From Ursus arctos (lineage: Eukaryota; Chordata; Mammalia; Carnivora; Ursidae), in the NCBI RefSeq assembly GCF_023065955.2, contig NW_026623067.1, forward strand, positions 60,458,444 to 60,522,443: a DNA stretch of 64,000 bases, given 5' to 3'. A model generated the notes under the pieces. The model saw only the letters and a program-made list of their open reading frames with translations. It searched no databases and was not told where the DNA came from. This document shows, one piece after another, positions 1 through 11,046 of this stretch (positions are counted from its first letter, which is position 1; the number at the start of each line of letters is the position of its first letter). The position numbers and the translations under genes are program-made.

Positions 1-839
1 AGGGGGCTGGGAAGTGTTGGTCATATAGTCAGCCTCACGGGTTATGAGTTCTCCTTTTAGCCGCCCCCGAAACTGTGCTGCCCCCATATGAGATCCAGGC
101 AGGCGGCTTCCCAGAGCTTTGCTCAGACTGAACCCTTAGAAGTTCGTCTGAGAAAGGGTCATTACAGAGTGGATACAAACGTCCTTTAGCTTTCATTCTG
201 TAGCTGAGATTTTCTGAAGGAAAAACAATTACTTAAAAAACATATATAAAGATACCTGTCCATGGGAACTGCGGTGACGCCAGTCCTGTCCTGTCCTTTG
301 GCACTAAATCTGGGTACAGTCTCAGATTTCTTCCTTGGTTCTCCAATAAAATGTTTGCTGTTGTCTGTTTGCATTAGCCGGTAGTTTGAAGGGTTGTGCT
401 TACATATTCCTCTTCAATGTAGGCTCTGGCAGGGGTGGGAATACTAATTTAAATTGATCTACCATGAATCACTTTTCAAAACAAATGAGTTTTGAAAAAT
501 AGTGTACTACATGGATTACTCTAAGGGAAAACATGGACAAAATTTAAAAAAAAAAATACCCTTGATGGTCAGGACTATGTTTTGGTTACTGCTCTGTCCC
601 CAGTATCTGGGACATAGGTCAACTGTTGTGTCAGCAGTGGGTCTATTTAGGTAATGAGGTAATGGGTGAATTAAAAAAGGTTTTTCTCTTCAAATTTTTT
701 TATAAACATGTTTTTTTATAGTTAGAAAGGTTATAATAGTTACCCTTATCTGATGAGGATACAAAGTTCTTGTGGAGAAAATCAGAGTCTGAAAGACAGT
801 TCTGTTGTCATGGAAGGATTCAGTGGAGATCTGATTTTC

Positions 840-843
<4 letters not shown>
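1..843. other. Unique intronic sequence, nothing recognised
   Basis: Mixed-composition DNA with no repeat that I can name. The short ORFs here have no recognisable protein family. Confidence 0.5.
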
Positions 844-879
<36 letters not shown>

Positions 880-917
880 TGCACGCGCGCGCATGCGTGA
901 GAGAGAGAGAAAGAGAA
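844..917. repeat. Compound microsatellite (TG)n-(CG)n-(GA)n
   Basis: About 14 uninterrupted TG units run into alternating GCACGCGCGCGC and then GAGAGAGAGA. The alternating purine-pyrimidine part could form Z-DNA. The ORFs across it (poly Thr-His or Cys-Val) are artefacts of the dinucleotide repeat. Confidence 0.95.
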
Positions 918-1087
918 ATGGTGAGACAGACTGAGGGGCTGAAGTGTTCAGAGGTCCAGGACTTGTAGTTGTTAAGTTGTTGGAGTTGGGATAGAGATCA
1001 CTTGAGGTCGGATGAAAAACATGAAGATCAGCAAGGTGAACTTAACAATGGTGACAAGAAAAAAAATCCTAGGTGGGCAGTAGCTAT

Positions 1088-1197
1088 TTAAGATTTTCTG
1101 TTTGTTTTAGTAATCTCCACACCCAAGGTGGGGCTCAAACTCAAGACCTTGAGATCAAGAGTCGTATGCTCTTCCGCACTGAGCCAGCGGGGCACCT
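1088..1197 (-). mobile_element. Can-SINE, antisense, diverged
   Basis: Reading right to left this is the tRNA-derived head (GGTGCCCC...GCTGGCTCAG), the B-box-like region and a short tail (AAGATTTTCTG at the left edge). It lacks the CT-rich middle, so it belongs to the shorter, older tRNA-Lys SINE type. No clear TSD was seen. Confidence 0.8.
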
Positions 1198-2450
1198 CAG
1201 GGTTTTAAAATGTGTGAAGGGTAAGTGTTAAGGAACTTAATCTGTCAAAAGCAATAATTTCCCCAAAAGTAATGTCCACAGAGACAATAAAGATGGTCAA
1301 CGTAACAGTAGGGGATTATTCTCTTGACTCGTAAGAAGTCTCAACAGCTTGTAAAGAGGTAGACCCCTATTTATTTTTCTTTCATTCAACAAGAGGTGCA
1401 GGATGCTGTGTATATGACGGAATTCACACAGTTTGCAGACCAAATGCCTTCAGAGGTCACGTGTGATCGAGTCTTACATAAAAATAAGCTTTGGAGTGTC
1501 CTTCAATTGGAGACTGCGTTTGCTGCCTTAGGCACTCAAATTGGGAGTAAAATAATTGTGACCAGTAAGCAGATAACCGTGCACAGGAGTCTAGAAGCTT
1601 ACTGGCTTCTCGGAAGCTGCCATTGTCCCCTGCAACCCAGGCAGCTATGGTGGAAGAATTGTCCCCTTGGAACCATGAGAAACATGAGGCACTGTGAGGA
1701 CAAGGGCAGCATCTAGCATTGGAGAGCTCAGGTTAAGGTGTCCCTTGCTTTGTGACATTGCCTATGACTTCCCTGAGCTCCTGTCTGTATCTGAAAAATG
1801 AGTTTGTTTACCCCAAAAGGGATACGCGGTATGGGAGATTATGTGGAAAATGATTCAAGTGGGTATATGTGTGATCGTGTTTGGGAGTAATTTTGCCACT
1901 AACCTGAGTAACTTTCTGGTATAGTCTCACTCATGTTAGTGTTGATCACTTATCAATTGCCCTCAAAGGCAGTGCCACTTGAGTTTTGCGACATATGCTG
2001 TTTTTGGACCCATATTTGAAATGAGATTTCTTTTCTTCTTGCTCTAGTTTGAAAGGCAAAGTTATGACTTGTGGTAACATCATCTGAGTGATGTAAACTT
2101 TCTAAATCCTAAGACAGGCTCTTTGGCCAGATCCTTCCTTGTCCAGCTGAACATTTTTTTTTTTTTTTACCAGGAAGTGTTTATAATGCACACACAAGTG
2201 AATAGTAAGATCTTTAAACTTAAAGACTTCTCGAGAGTAGTGTCTTTGAGACTGTGCTGTAGGCAAGTGTTTCATGAAGGGAAACTACTTTATGGGACAT
2301 GGGAAACCTTTGTGTTCAGCAGTGGGGGATGAAGCTAGGGAATGCAACTCTCTCTCTCAATCTTATGATAACTGCTTTCTTTCCGGGGCATCCAGTCAGA
2401 AAACAGATGCCTGAAAAGGCCAACAGGCAACAGTGAGTTGAAAGACCCTT
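1198..2450. other. Mostly unique intronic sequence
   Basis: No gene is visible. A 106-codon ORF at 1396-1716 has no recognisable homology. A possible decayed MIR lies near 1745-1860, with a Gly-Asp-type tail 'CTGTATCTGAAAAATGAG', but it is too diverged to be sure. A T-rich run lies at about 2153-2169. Confidence 0.45.
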
Positions 2451-2586
2451 GGGGGGGTGCCTTAGTGGCTCAGTCGGTTAAGCATGCAACTCTTGATCTC
2501 AGCTCAGGTCTCGATCTCAGGGTCATGAGTTCAAGCCCCATGTTGGGCTCCACGCTGGGTGTGGAGCTTACATAAAACAACAAAAA
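2451..2586 (+). mobile_element. Can-SINE, short tRNA-Lys type
   Basis: The sequence opens GGGGGGGTGCCTTAGTGGCT and contains TCAGTCGGTTAAGCATGC and GGTCATGAGTTCAAGCCCCA (A/B-box region). It ends in GTGTGGAGCTTACATAAAAC with a short A-rich tail. It lacks the CT-rich middle, like the copy at 13842. Confidence 0.88.
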
Positions 2587-2796
2587 TTCCTTTCTTTCCA
2601 AAGTTGAGATGCTGTGATTTATTTTTAAATAAAGGAAGGGTGGAAGGCAGGACAGCTGGGGTCATTTGGGGCTTGAGAAGAATTCTCAGGGCTGCTGGGT
2701 GTCAACAGTGGGCCAGCTTGCTAGGTTAATAGTACTCTTGGTTTAGGGCTCGTGTAATTCGTAGTTGGCAACCTGGCTTCCTAGCCCAGTCTCCAC

Positions 2797-2892
2797 GGGA
2801 GCTTTACAAAGAAAGTGTTGATTCCCCAGATCCCGTCCCCGAGATACTCTGTTGATTTGTTTTGGTATAGAACTCTGACATAGGTATTTTTG
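2797..2892 (+). mobile_element. MER5/MER58-like hAT-Charlie fragment
   Basis: GGAGCTTTACAAAGAAAGTG, then CCCAGATCCCGTCCCC, GAGATACTCTG and finally TAGGTATTTTTG follow the order of a MER5-type non-autonomous hAT element. It is diverged, and only its 3' half is clear. Confidence 0.55.
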
Positions 2893-2904
2893 TTTTGTTT
2901 TATT

Positions 2905-3130
2905 TTTCTATATTTTAACTCAAAGTACAATACAGCGAACACCCATTCCTTTCACTTAGCTTCACTGGCTGTTACCCTCCTGCCACCCCAGTCCGTGTGC
3001 AGGCACTGTGGCCTCTCCCCGCCAAATCCTCAGCTCCCATCTTACACGCCAGCAAGGACCTTCTCCTCCCCAGCTGCTTCCCCAGGACCACCAGCACCGT
3101 GTGTTCAAGTCCACGGTCCAGTTTGAAATG
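2905..3130 (-). mobile_element. Possible old L1 3' UTR fragment
   Basis: The stretch ACAATACAGCGAACACCCAT followed by CTTTCACTTAGCTTCACTGG resembles ancient mammalian L1 3' UTR in reverse orientation, consistent with the clearer L1 that follows at 3500. The match is weak. Confidence 0.4.
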
Positions 3131-3850
3131 CAGCACTAGGATTTTTCCCAGGTGTACTTTATAACCAGCTTTATGGATCCATGGTCCAGTCAAGTTTCTC
3201 ACATCGTTTCTGGCTGTTGGGCCCACCCTCACCCTGGTCTTCCCCAGCCTGAACGGCCGCTGCTGCCTCCCTATCGGGTCAAGGACACCGAATGCTCCTT
3301 GGAGCCCAGGCCCATTTCCTGGCGTGAATGTCTTAGGAGCGATGTGGTTTCCTCCCAGCGCACCGCATCAGGAGGCCACTGGGTCCCACCTCCCGCTACT
3401 GGTGATGAATAGACAGTTTTTAAAACTCCGTAGGAGATTCCAACGGGCGGCCAAGGTTCGAAATCCACCGAATTAAAACCCCTTGGTCCATGTGTATGTG
3501 TGTTTGCCATAAAAGACACAACATAAAATTGACCACTTAAAGCATTTTTAAGGGTACAGTGCTCGGGCATTGGGTCCGTTCACAGTGTTAGGCAATCATA
3601 ACCACCGTTCATCTCCAGAGCTTTTTCATCTTCTCAAACCGAAACTTTGTACTCATTAAGCACCAACTGCCCGTTTTCCCTTCCTCTCTGGCCCTGGCAC
3701 CCCCCCTTCTCCTTTCTCTCTGATTTTGGTTAGTCTAGATCCTGCAGGTAGGTGGATGTGTGATTTCTAGCCTTTGCATCTGGCTTCCTTCACCTGCTGG
3801 AATGTCCTCACGGTGCATCCAAGTTGTAGCATGTAGCAGAACCTGCTTTT

Positions 3851-3919
3851 TTTTTTTTTAATGTTTTTTTATTATATTATGTTAGTCACCATACAGTACA
3901 TCCCCGGTTTCCGATGTAA
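3851..3919 (-). mobile_element. Very short recent L1 insertion with 16-bp TSD
   Basis: Only the poly-A end (seen as poly-T) and about 50 bp of carnivore L1 3' UTR are present (GTTAGTCACCATACAGTACA, then TCCCCGGTTTCCGATGTAAA). It is flanked by perfect copies of AGCAGAACCTGCTTTT at 3835-3850 and 3920-3935. Removing the insert restores the host L1M sequence exactly. The same L1 3' end recurs at 35318. Confidence 0.92.
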
Positions 3920-3993
3920 AGCAGAACCTGCTTTTTAAAGCTGAATGATATTCCATGGTGTGTATAATATACATGGTGAGTAATATATATGGG

Positions 3994-4020
3994 GTGTGTG
4001 TGTGTGTGTGTGTGTGTATA
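3994..4020. repeat. (GT)n microsatellite inside old L1
   Basis: About 11 GT units lie at the position where L1 normally has the ATTCCA-TGTATATA tract, so the repeat probably grew from L1 sequence. Confidence 0.85.
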
Positions 4021-4468
4021 CACACCATAGTTTGTGTATCCATTCATCCATTGATGAGCCTTAGTTTCTACCTTTGGCTATTATGAATGACGCTGCTGTG
4101 GACATAGTTGTGTACAAGAATGTGTTTGAGTCTCTGCTTTTGCTGCTTCTGAGTGTATACCCAGAAATGGGATTGCTGGATCATATGGTAATGCTCTGTT
4201 TAATTTTTAGAGAAACTACCACCCACCTCTCACTTTTCAATAAAGTGAATTAAGAAGCTTTAGAAGGGTGAAGTATCTTGGAATTTGAGGAAGAAGTAAG
4301 CCCACAGGCCTCCAGGCTTCTGTTCCTATTCCTTCCCCAAGGTAATAGGATTGATCTCTTCATAGGGATAAAGACCAAGGGTGGAAATCCTTAGTTTTTT
4401 ACAGCCTCAGGTGGTATGCAGAATAAGGGTTAGAGTATAGTATTTCCTTAACAGTATGCGTAACTTCT

Positions 4469-4645
4469 TGGGGCACCTGGGTGGCCCAGTTGATTACTGG
4501 GCTGGCTTTGGCTTGGGTCGTGACCCCGGGGTCCTGGCTCCCTGCTCAGCAGGGGGTCTGCTTCTCTCTCTCTTCCCCTCTGCCTGCCACTCCCCCTGCT
4601 TGTGTGCTGTCAAATAAATAAATAAAATTAAAAAAAAAAAAAAAC
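4469..4645 (+). mobile_element. Can-SINE with 17-bp TSD
   Basis: It shows a complete head (GGGGCACCTGGGTGGCCCAG), a CT-rich middle, CAAATAAATAAATAAAATT and an A17-type tail. Perfect direct repeats CAGTATGCGTAACTTCT flank it at 4452-4468 and 4646-4662. Confidence 0.95.
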
Positions 4646-4825
4646 CAGTATGCGTAACTTCTCAAAGAGTTTAGTTTGGGACTGGTAATTTAAATAAATA
4701 GTACATAGCAAACAAGTTGCCCCTCGTCTCTGTAAGTAATGCGAAGGGAGGTAATAGGTTGCCTCTCTGGGGCCGGTTGGGTTTTTAAAACAGAATATTT
4801 TAGTTAGCTCCTCCAAATACTAAAT

Positions 4826-4905
4826 GTGTGACCTTGGGCAAAGTCTTGACTTCCCTGGTTCATGTTGGGCAACTGTAAAACGGGGATAATGACTGGAATG
4901 AATTA
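4826..4905 (+). mobile_element. MIR fragment
   Basis: GTGTGACCTTGGGCAAAGTC, followed by GTAAAACGGGGATAATGAC, is the core-to-3' part of a MIR element. Confidence 0.65.
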
Positions 4906-4919
4906 GTCTGTGTAAAGTC

Positions 4920-5784
4920 CTTGGTTTCTGGTACAAGAGAAAGCACTCATTCAGTGCAAGCTATGAATATAATTCCATCAGTTTCAAAGACGTTATTTAG
5001 ATCTGATTGTCTTTGAAAGTATTTGAAAGCGGGTATTTTTAAAATGAGTTATGACTGTTTTACTGGGCTTGGCATCTCTGTGGGGCAGTCTGAGACGGGT
5101 GGCCTGAGGCCTCGAGAACGAGGGTTCTTAATCTGAAGAGTGGCAGGAGCCAGTGAGAGCCAGCGCTAGCGAACAACTGTGGACTGGAAGTAAGGGCAGA
5201 CTGTTTCCCAGGGCGCGGATGGGTCATTTTTACCTACAGCCGCAGCTGTGGGGTCCGCAATAAGAACGTGTGTTCGGCGGGTTTGGGCTTCACTGTACCC
5301 TGCGGCATTGGGTCCAGGACTGGGCGGGCGGCTCTTTGGGAATGCTGGTTATTCTTTTATTTCCTGGTTGACCGTGAGCTGAGAATTTCCACATCAGTCC
5401 TACTGCATCTAACCAAGTTGCTGTGTGTTAATGATAAGTTTGGAGCTTGCGCTAAATAGAGCCTGCGAAGTCCCAGGGATTATTTAACAAGAGAAAATGT
5501 TGGTTCTGCAGAGCCAGTAGCTTTGGGAGTATTGAAAATTGGGTGGTTGTCCTGGAGTGGGAAACCCTGATCTAACCCTGGTCTTGGGCCTGTCTCTGGT
5601 TGCCTTGCACAGCCTGCGGAGAGACGTCCCTCAGTGCTGCTTGTCTTCTGGGAGGGGACGGGACCACGAGAGGTGGAGAATATGTACACAGCTTGAAACC
5701 GACGGAGGGGCTTCTGCCTCGTTCTGTCAGTTTAACTTCCGAAGAAGCTGATGATAACATGGGGACACAGTGCTTTTCCGGGCC
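4920..5784. other. Unique sequence with a moderately CpG-rich part (5090-5340)
   Basis: No gene or repeat was recognised. By hand count about 15 CpGs fall between 5090 and 5340, above the intronic background but below the block at 21635. The ORFs here are short and have no family resemblance. Confidence 0.4.
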
Positions 5785-5960
5785 AGGCGCCTTGAGAGGC
5801 ATTTGATACAGATCTCCTGATTTAATCCTTACGCCGACCTCCGGGTTGGTGATGTTATCCCTATGTTATAGGAGGGCAGAGTGAGGTAGAGAGAGATTAA
5901 AGGGCAGAGTCGAGATTCGAATCCAGGCAGTGTGACTCCAGATTTTGCACCCACCATTCC
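5785..5960 (-). mobile_element. MIR, antisense
   Basis: GATGTTATCCCTATGTTATA followed by GAGGTAGAGAGAGATTAAA and TTCGAATCCAGGCAGTGTGA is the reverse-complement MIR core and tRNA-derived part. Confidence 0.75.
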
Positions 5961-6031
5961 GGTTGGATAGAAGTTAAAAAGTCCATTTTTGGCTCTTGGT
6001 CCTCTGTCTTTTGGGTATTCCATTTAGCCAT

Positions 6032-6499
6032 TGTATTAGTTCCTATTGATAACAGATTAACACAAACTGGGGGCTTACCTGCAGCTTGAGAGAAAACAGC
6101 AGTGTATTTTCTCACAGTTCTGGAGGCTAGAAGCACAGTCGAGGTGTCACCTGGGCCATGCTCCCTCTGAAGTCTCTGCTGGAGGGTCCCTTCTTGCCTC
6201 CTGTCTTCCTTGCTTCTGGCTGTGGCTGGCAACACTGACCGTAACTTGGCTTTTAGATGCATCACTCCAATCTCTTCCTCCGTGATTACATAGCATTCTC
6301 CCGCGTGTCTGTTCGGTCTTCCTAGAAAACACTAGTCATTGGATTAAGGCCCATGCTAATGTGCTGTGACCTCATTTTAATTCATTGCATCTGCAAAGAC
6401 CCCATTTCAGAATAAATTCACATTCCAAGGTTCTGAGTACGTGTGAATTTTGGTGTGTGTGTTGGGGGGTGGGGGGGGGGAGCTGTTCAACCCAGTACA
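6032..6499 (-). mobile_element. Complete MaLR solo LTR (MLT1-like), antisense
   Basis: The 468-bp element begins TGTATTAGTTCCTATTGATA and ends CAACCCAGTACA, so it has TG...CA termini. Five-base duplications GCCAT flank it at 6027-6031 and 6500-6504, as expected of ERVL-MaLR insertions. Internal landmarks include TTCTCACAGTTCTGGAGGCT and GCATCTGCAAAGACCCCATT. It carries a G-rich run at 6463-6480. No internal retroviral region is attached. Confidence 0.88.
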
Positions 6500-6504
6500 G
6501 CCAT

Positions 6505-7394
6505 TAACTTGGGGAAAAGGAGGAACTGTAGACATGGTAAATTTTGGGCACAGTGACTTCGGCTGCTCATAAGCATTCAGTGAGTATAGCCATGGAGAGG
6601 TGGTGAGTTGGGGGGGTGGCTGGTACCTGCTGTTCAGTCAAGCATTTGCTTATCACCAAACAGATGAAAGAAGGGGGTGCAAGCAGAGTGCAGGGGGAGC
6701 AGATAGCAAAGAGAGGCTTTGGCAGAGATGTGATGGCGGGCGCCCACCGAGTGGAAGACAGCGGTAATAGCAACGCCGTTGAGCAGCCAGCGTCTCAGCC
6801 TCATAATTGAAACCTTCTCTCAGTGACTTAAAGGCTTCTTAGCGTGTGCTGATTCAGAGAAATGGGTGGTGTGTGGTCCTTTTTAGAGCAGTTTGTATCA
6901 AGTTTACTTTGCAGTGTCTGTAGGCTTAGCCAACAGTTAGGCAGAAAATAGGCTCATTTAGAAGTCATTTGATCAGGCTGGGTGGCTGAGATATACATTG
7001 TTCCCAGCATAATTTCTATGGCAACAGGACCGTCTGACATAAGTCCATAACTCAAGTTTACGAATATCCGCTTTCCATGTTGTGCTTTGGCCTGATAAGC
7101 ACAGAAGCAAACTTGCGGCTCATCTATAGGACTTGTGAAGGCGTGAGGCGCTGTTTTCAGTGTATTTGTACTCCTCCCTTCATTGCTCTTTTACTGTTTT
7201 TTTTTTTTTACCCCATTTCTTTATATTTATACTGTTTTTGTTTTGTTTTACTAAATACCTATCTTGGTTGACCTCAAATACTCTGAGGAAGGAAGTGAGA
7301 CATAAGTGTTCATGCAGTGAAGGAGCACTTAGGGCAGATAGCTGCCCTTCGAGAGCTGACCTCTGCCCAAGGAGACAGCGCGGTGTCACAGAGC
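6505..7394. other. Unique intronic sequence
   Basis: No gene or repeat is recognised apart from a T-rich run near 7198-7211. Confidence 0.45.
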
Positions 7395-7545
7395 TCTGGC
7401 TCTATCGCTCATTGTCACTCGGCTGTGGTTTGCTGTCCTGTGAAATCCGAGTGTACCTATCAGATGACCTCATTAGGACAAAATGGGATAGCAAGGGTAC
7501 AGCACTTAGCACAGGGCCTGCCATGTACAGAGTGCTCAGAGGAGC
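7395..7545 (+). mobile_element. MIR
   Basis: TCTGGCTCTATCGCTCATTG is followed by the 3' motif CAGCACTTAGCACAGGGCCT and TGTACAGAGTGCTCAGAGG. The order and strand fit MIR; the middle is diverged. Confidence 0.65.
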
Positions 7546-8058
7546 AAAGAAGAGTTCCAGGGAGGGGATGGCGTGAGCTGAGCCCAGAGTTGGGAATGTG
7601 TGCATGCGTGTGGGACTCATGAGAGGAGGGCGGAGGGGATGGGGGAGCTTGGCTGCCATAAGGCAAGGATTCTTAGGCACAGACACAGTGACTGGGGCAT
7701 CATTCCTGCTCCTTCCTCCTCCAGCATTCCTTCTCACCTGACTCCAAGCCCATGTGCACCTTGCTTTGTCTGCCCCTGTGTCCGCTCCATCTGGAGCATG
7801 TGCTAGCTCAGGAAATCGGGAGGCCTGCCCTATCCACGGGTGCCAACACAACTGACGGCGAGGTTTGAAGCTCGTAATACTGGTGACCAAGACTATTTTG
7901 GGAGATGGATTCCTCATTAAAATTTTATTGCTTTAGCTTGCTTTTTCTTCTCCATCCTCTTTATTTACTGCCTTCTGTTATATATAAACTTTTGAAGTCT
8001 GCATAGCAGACAGCTGTTAGTGTTACCATTGGAGAACCACAAGACGCAACTTAAAATA
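7546..8058. other. Unique intronic sequence
   Basis: Nothing recognised. The 171-codon minus-strand ORF over 7402-7917 has no recognisable domain and overlaps a MIR, so it is treated as chance. Confidence 0.45.
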
Positions 8059-8065
8059 AACTGAT

Positions 8066-8492
8066 TTTTTTTTTTAGTTTTTTATTTAAATTCAATTTAG
8101 TTAACATATAGTGTATTATTAGTTTCAGGGGTAGAATTGAGTGACTCATCGGTTGCATATAACACCCAGTGTTCTTTATATCGTGCGCCATCCTTAATGG
8201 CAATCACCCAGTTACCTCATCCCCCCACCCACCTCCCCTCTAGCAACCCTGTTTGTTTCCTAGAGTTTTTAGAGTCTCTTACGGTTTGCCTCCCTCTCTG
8301 TTTTTATTTTACTTTACTTTTCCTTCCCTTCTCCATGTTCATCTTTTTGTTTCTGAAATTCTACAGATGAGTGAAATCGTACGGTATTTGTCTTTCTCTG
8401 ACTTACTTCACTTAGCATAATACCCTCTAGGTCCATCCACATCATTGCAAATGGCAAGATTTCATTCTTCTTGATGGCTGAGTAATATTCCA

Positions 8493-8535
<43 letters not shown>

Positions 8536-9462
8536 CACACATCACCTCTTCTTTATCCATTCATCTGTGAATGGACATCTGGGCTCTTTACTCATTTGGC
8601 TATTGTGGACATTGCTGCTCTAAACATTGGGGTGCATGTGCCCCTTTGAAGCACTGTGTTTGTGTTCTGTGGATAAATACCTAGTAGTGCAATTGCTGGG
8701 TCATAGGGTAGCTCTATTTTTAACTTTTTGAGGAAGCTCCGTACTGTTTTCCAGAGGGGCTGCACCAGTTTGCACTCCTACCACCAACAGTGTTACAGGG
8801 TTTACCTTTCTCTGCATCCTCGCCAATATCTGTCCTTTCAATTTTGGCCATTCTGGCTGGTGTGAGGTGGTAGTCATTATGGTTTTGATTTGTATTTCTC
8901 TGATGCCAAGTGATGTTGAACATTTTTTCATGTGTCTGCTACCATTTTTATATCTTCTTTGGAGAAATGTCTATTCATGTTTTCTGCCCATTTCTTGAGT
9001 GGATTATTTGTTTCCTGGGTGTTGAGTTTGATAAGTTCTTTATAGATTTTGGATACTAGCCCTTTATCTGGTAGGTCATTTGCAAATATCTTCTCCCATT
9101 CCATAGGTTGCCTTTTGGTTTTGTTGATTGTTTCCTTTGCTGTGCAAAAGCTTTTTATCCTGAAGAAGTCCCAGTAGTTCATTTTTGCTCTTATTTCCCT
9201 TGCCTCTGGAGACATGTCTAGCAAGGAGTTGCTGCTGTCAAGATGGAAGAGGTTGCCGCCTGTGTTCTCCTCCAGGATTTTGATTGTTTCCTGTCTCATT
9301 TAGGTCGTTTATCCCTTTTGAGTCTAGTTGTGTGTGTTATAAGAAAGTGGTCCAGTTTCATTCTTCTGTATGTTGCTGTCCAGGTTTCCCAACATGATTT
9401 GTTGAAGAGAATGTCTTTTGTCCATTGGATAGTCTTGCCTGCTTTGTCGAAGATTAGTTGAC
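8066..9462 (-). mobile_element. Carnivore L1, 5'-truncated 1.4 kb, antisense
   Basis: Poly-T at the left, then the 3' UTR and the C-terminal part of ORF2 read right to left. A 123-codon stretch at 8928-9299 (minus) contains KMNYWDFFRIKSFCTAKET and PMEWEKIFANDLPDKGL, typical of the L1 ORF2p C-terminal region. Beyond it the frame is broken twice (pieces at 8720-8923 and 8701-8931). The copy is therefore dead as well as truncated. A weak 7-bp repeat AACTGAT at 8059-8065 and 9463-9469 may be the TSD. Confidence 0.93.
8498..8531. repeat. (GT)n microsatellite within the L1
   Basis: About 17 GT units followed by TATACACACA, expanded from the TGTATATA tract of L1. Confidence 0.9.
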
Positions 9463-11046
9463 AACTGATGGATTTCCAATGACACAGAGAAATGCTTATA
9501 AAATTAAGTGAAATGGCAGGATGTACTATGGGGAAGTTAGAACTTCTATGGGGGAAAAGACTGAAAGGAAGTACATCAAATTGCTAACAGTTGTTGTAGA
9601 TGGAGTGGTTTCCCGTTCTTTTATCTCTACTAGAGAGACCTGTAATGCTCTTGAAAACGGGAGAAAACTCTCACATGAGATTTCATATCATTCCTTCTGA
9701 TTGCAAGAGACTAAGTTCTTTCCTATCTGGACTTGACCTTTCCTATCTGGACTTGGGTAAATACAGCCTCAGGTTGACGTTGTTGGTGTGATGCAGCAAG
9801 TTGCTGGTGAATCATCTTGCCTTGATTTCTCTGCTCCCTTTTCCCTGAGCGTGGAAGCTCTATAAGATCGTTCAGACCTCCGGGTCAGTGCATGTGTCAC
9901 ATGGAAATGGGAGTTTTTCATGTGTGCTGGTGTTAGAGGGTGGAGGATGGACTGAATTTGAATTGGAAATGGTTGTGTAACTAACTTCACGGATCAGGTT
10001 GAGAGTAGGTTTTCCCATGGCCTGTGCCAATAACCTCTTTCTTGACACCCTCAAGTCATAAGATTAGAATGCCTTGGCTGAGTTCTGGGTTTCCCTTCAT
10101 CGGCGTCCATTTTCAGTGAGTGGAATTTCGGTCAGCTGGCACATCACCAGAAAGGGCCAAATTAGACATAATTGCACATCAGCTTTACTTTCAGGTCTGT
10201 GGCCTACTGTGCTGCAGGAGCACGCCAGACCTGGAGCTTTGTTCTCCCTGGGAATAGCACGCCCCAGAAGAAAGGTTACCGTGGAATTCATCGTCCAAAC
10301 CTAGACACATTTGTGGGGAAAGGCGAAGTCTATTAATTACGCCAAGGCAAAGGTGTCAGCTAGGCCATTGCTGGGCAAACTGAGACCTAGGGTTCCCCTG
10401 CCCCTTAGGATGGGTCTTTCTCTGTTCTGTGACATGAACTGCCCTTTCCTAGACAGCAACCTTCAGAGAAGAGAAGCCAAAAGAGTTGGAGAGTATGCGG
10501 GGCATTTGAGAAAAAGGGAGGCAGGGTGCCTTTTCAGGAAAGTTGAGCTAAAAATAGAGCGTGGCCATTCAACAGTTGCTTGGACACTTCAGACGCTGGG
10601 GTTTGTGCCATTGTTCCTTTTCTCTGCATTCCTCGTGAGTCCGTCTCCTTTTCCTCTGTGTTACAAAGGAGCTGGTCTTCATGCTGCGTCTCGGCTGGGA
10701 TGCAACCCCTTTAATATGCCGAGGGAGCTGGATGAGAAGATCACCAAGGCCTCTCGAAGCTCTCTGAGCCTGTGATTTTATAATAGGTAACATAAGGCCT
10801 GCACTGCATGGGTAATGAGGCGACAAGCAGGAACGCTTCCTGCTGAAACGGAGGGGTCCCAGATCCTCTGTCCTCTGTCCCGGGCTGTCACACACTCAGT
10901 GGCACACTCCTCTCAGAGCCAAGGGTGGAAAGCCATGGAAGGAAGGGAATGTAGGCCTTTTACTAGAGGGGGGGTTTCTTGGTGGGGTGAGGAGTAAGTG
11001 ATAGGGATGCTGAGAGGGAAGAGAAAATGACAGTACAATTAATTCT
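9463..11046. other. Unique intronic sequence
   Basis: No gene is recognised. The longest ORF (154 codons, 10311-10775, +) has no recognisable motif, no splice-site context and ordinary intronic composition. A short tandem duplication lies at 9721-9756. Confidence 0.45.
9721..9756. repeat. 20-bp tandem duplication (about 1.8 copies)
   Basis: TCCTATCTGGACTTG occurs twice with a 20-bp period. Confidence 0.9.

Larger units (their letters stand above)
3500..4215 (-). mobile_element. Ancient L1 (L1M type) 3' part, antisense
   Basis: Reverse-orientation L1 landmarks appear in order: AAAATTGACCACTTAAAGCA, CATCTCCAGAGCTTTTTCAT, GCTGAATGATATTCCATGG, TATCCATTCATCCATTGATG, and TACCCAGAAATGGGATTGCT near the right end. 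There is no open reading frame. A younger 69-bp L1 tail has landed in it at 3851-3919. Confidence 0.85.

Noticed and set aside
690..968. ORFs rich in Thr-His or Cys-Val
   Set aside because: Produced by the (TG)n/(CA)n microsatellite read in different frames.
3851..3919. Microsatellite or local duplication as explanation of the repeated AGCAGAACCTGCTTTT
   Set aside because: The intervening sequence matches an L1 3' end with poly-T, so target-site duplication fits better.
7402..7917. 171-codon minus-strand ORF, the longest in the window
   Set aside because: It overlaps a MIR, its protein is low in recognisable structure, and no homology is apparent. Chance.
8928..9299. 123-codon minus-strand ORF with clear protein homology
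   Set aside because: Real homology, but to L1 ORF2p; it is part of a truncated, frameshifted L1 and is annotated there, not as a gene.
10311..10775. 154-codon plus-strand ORF
   Set aside because: No known motif, no splice signals or start context of note, composition like the surrounding intron, and an overlapping ORF on the other strand. Chance.
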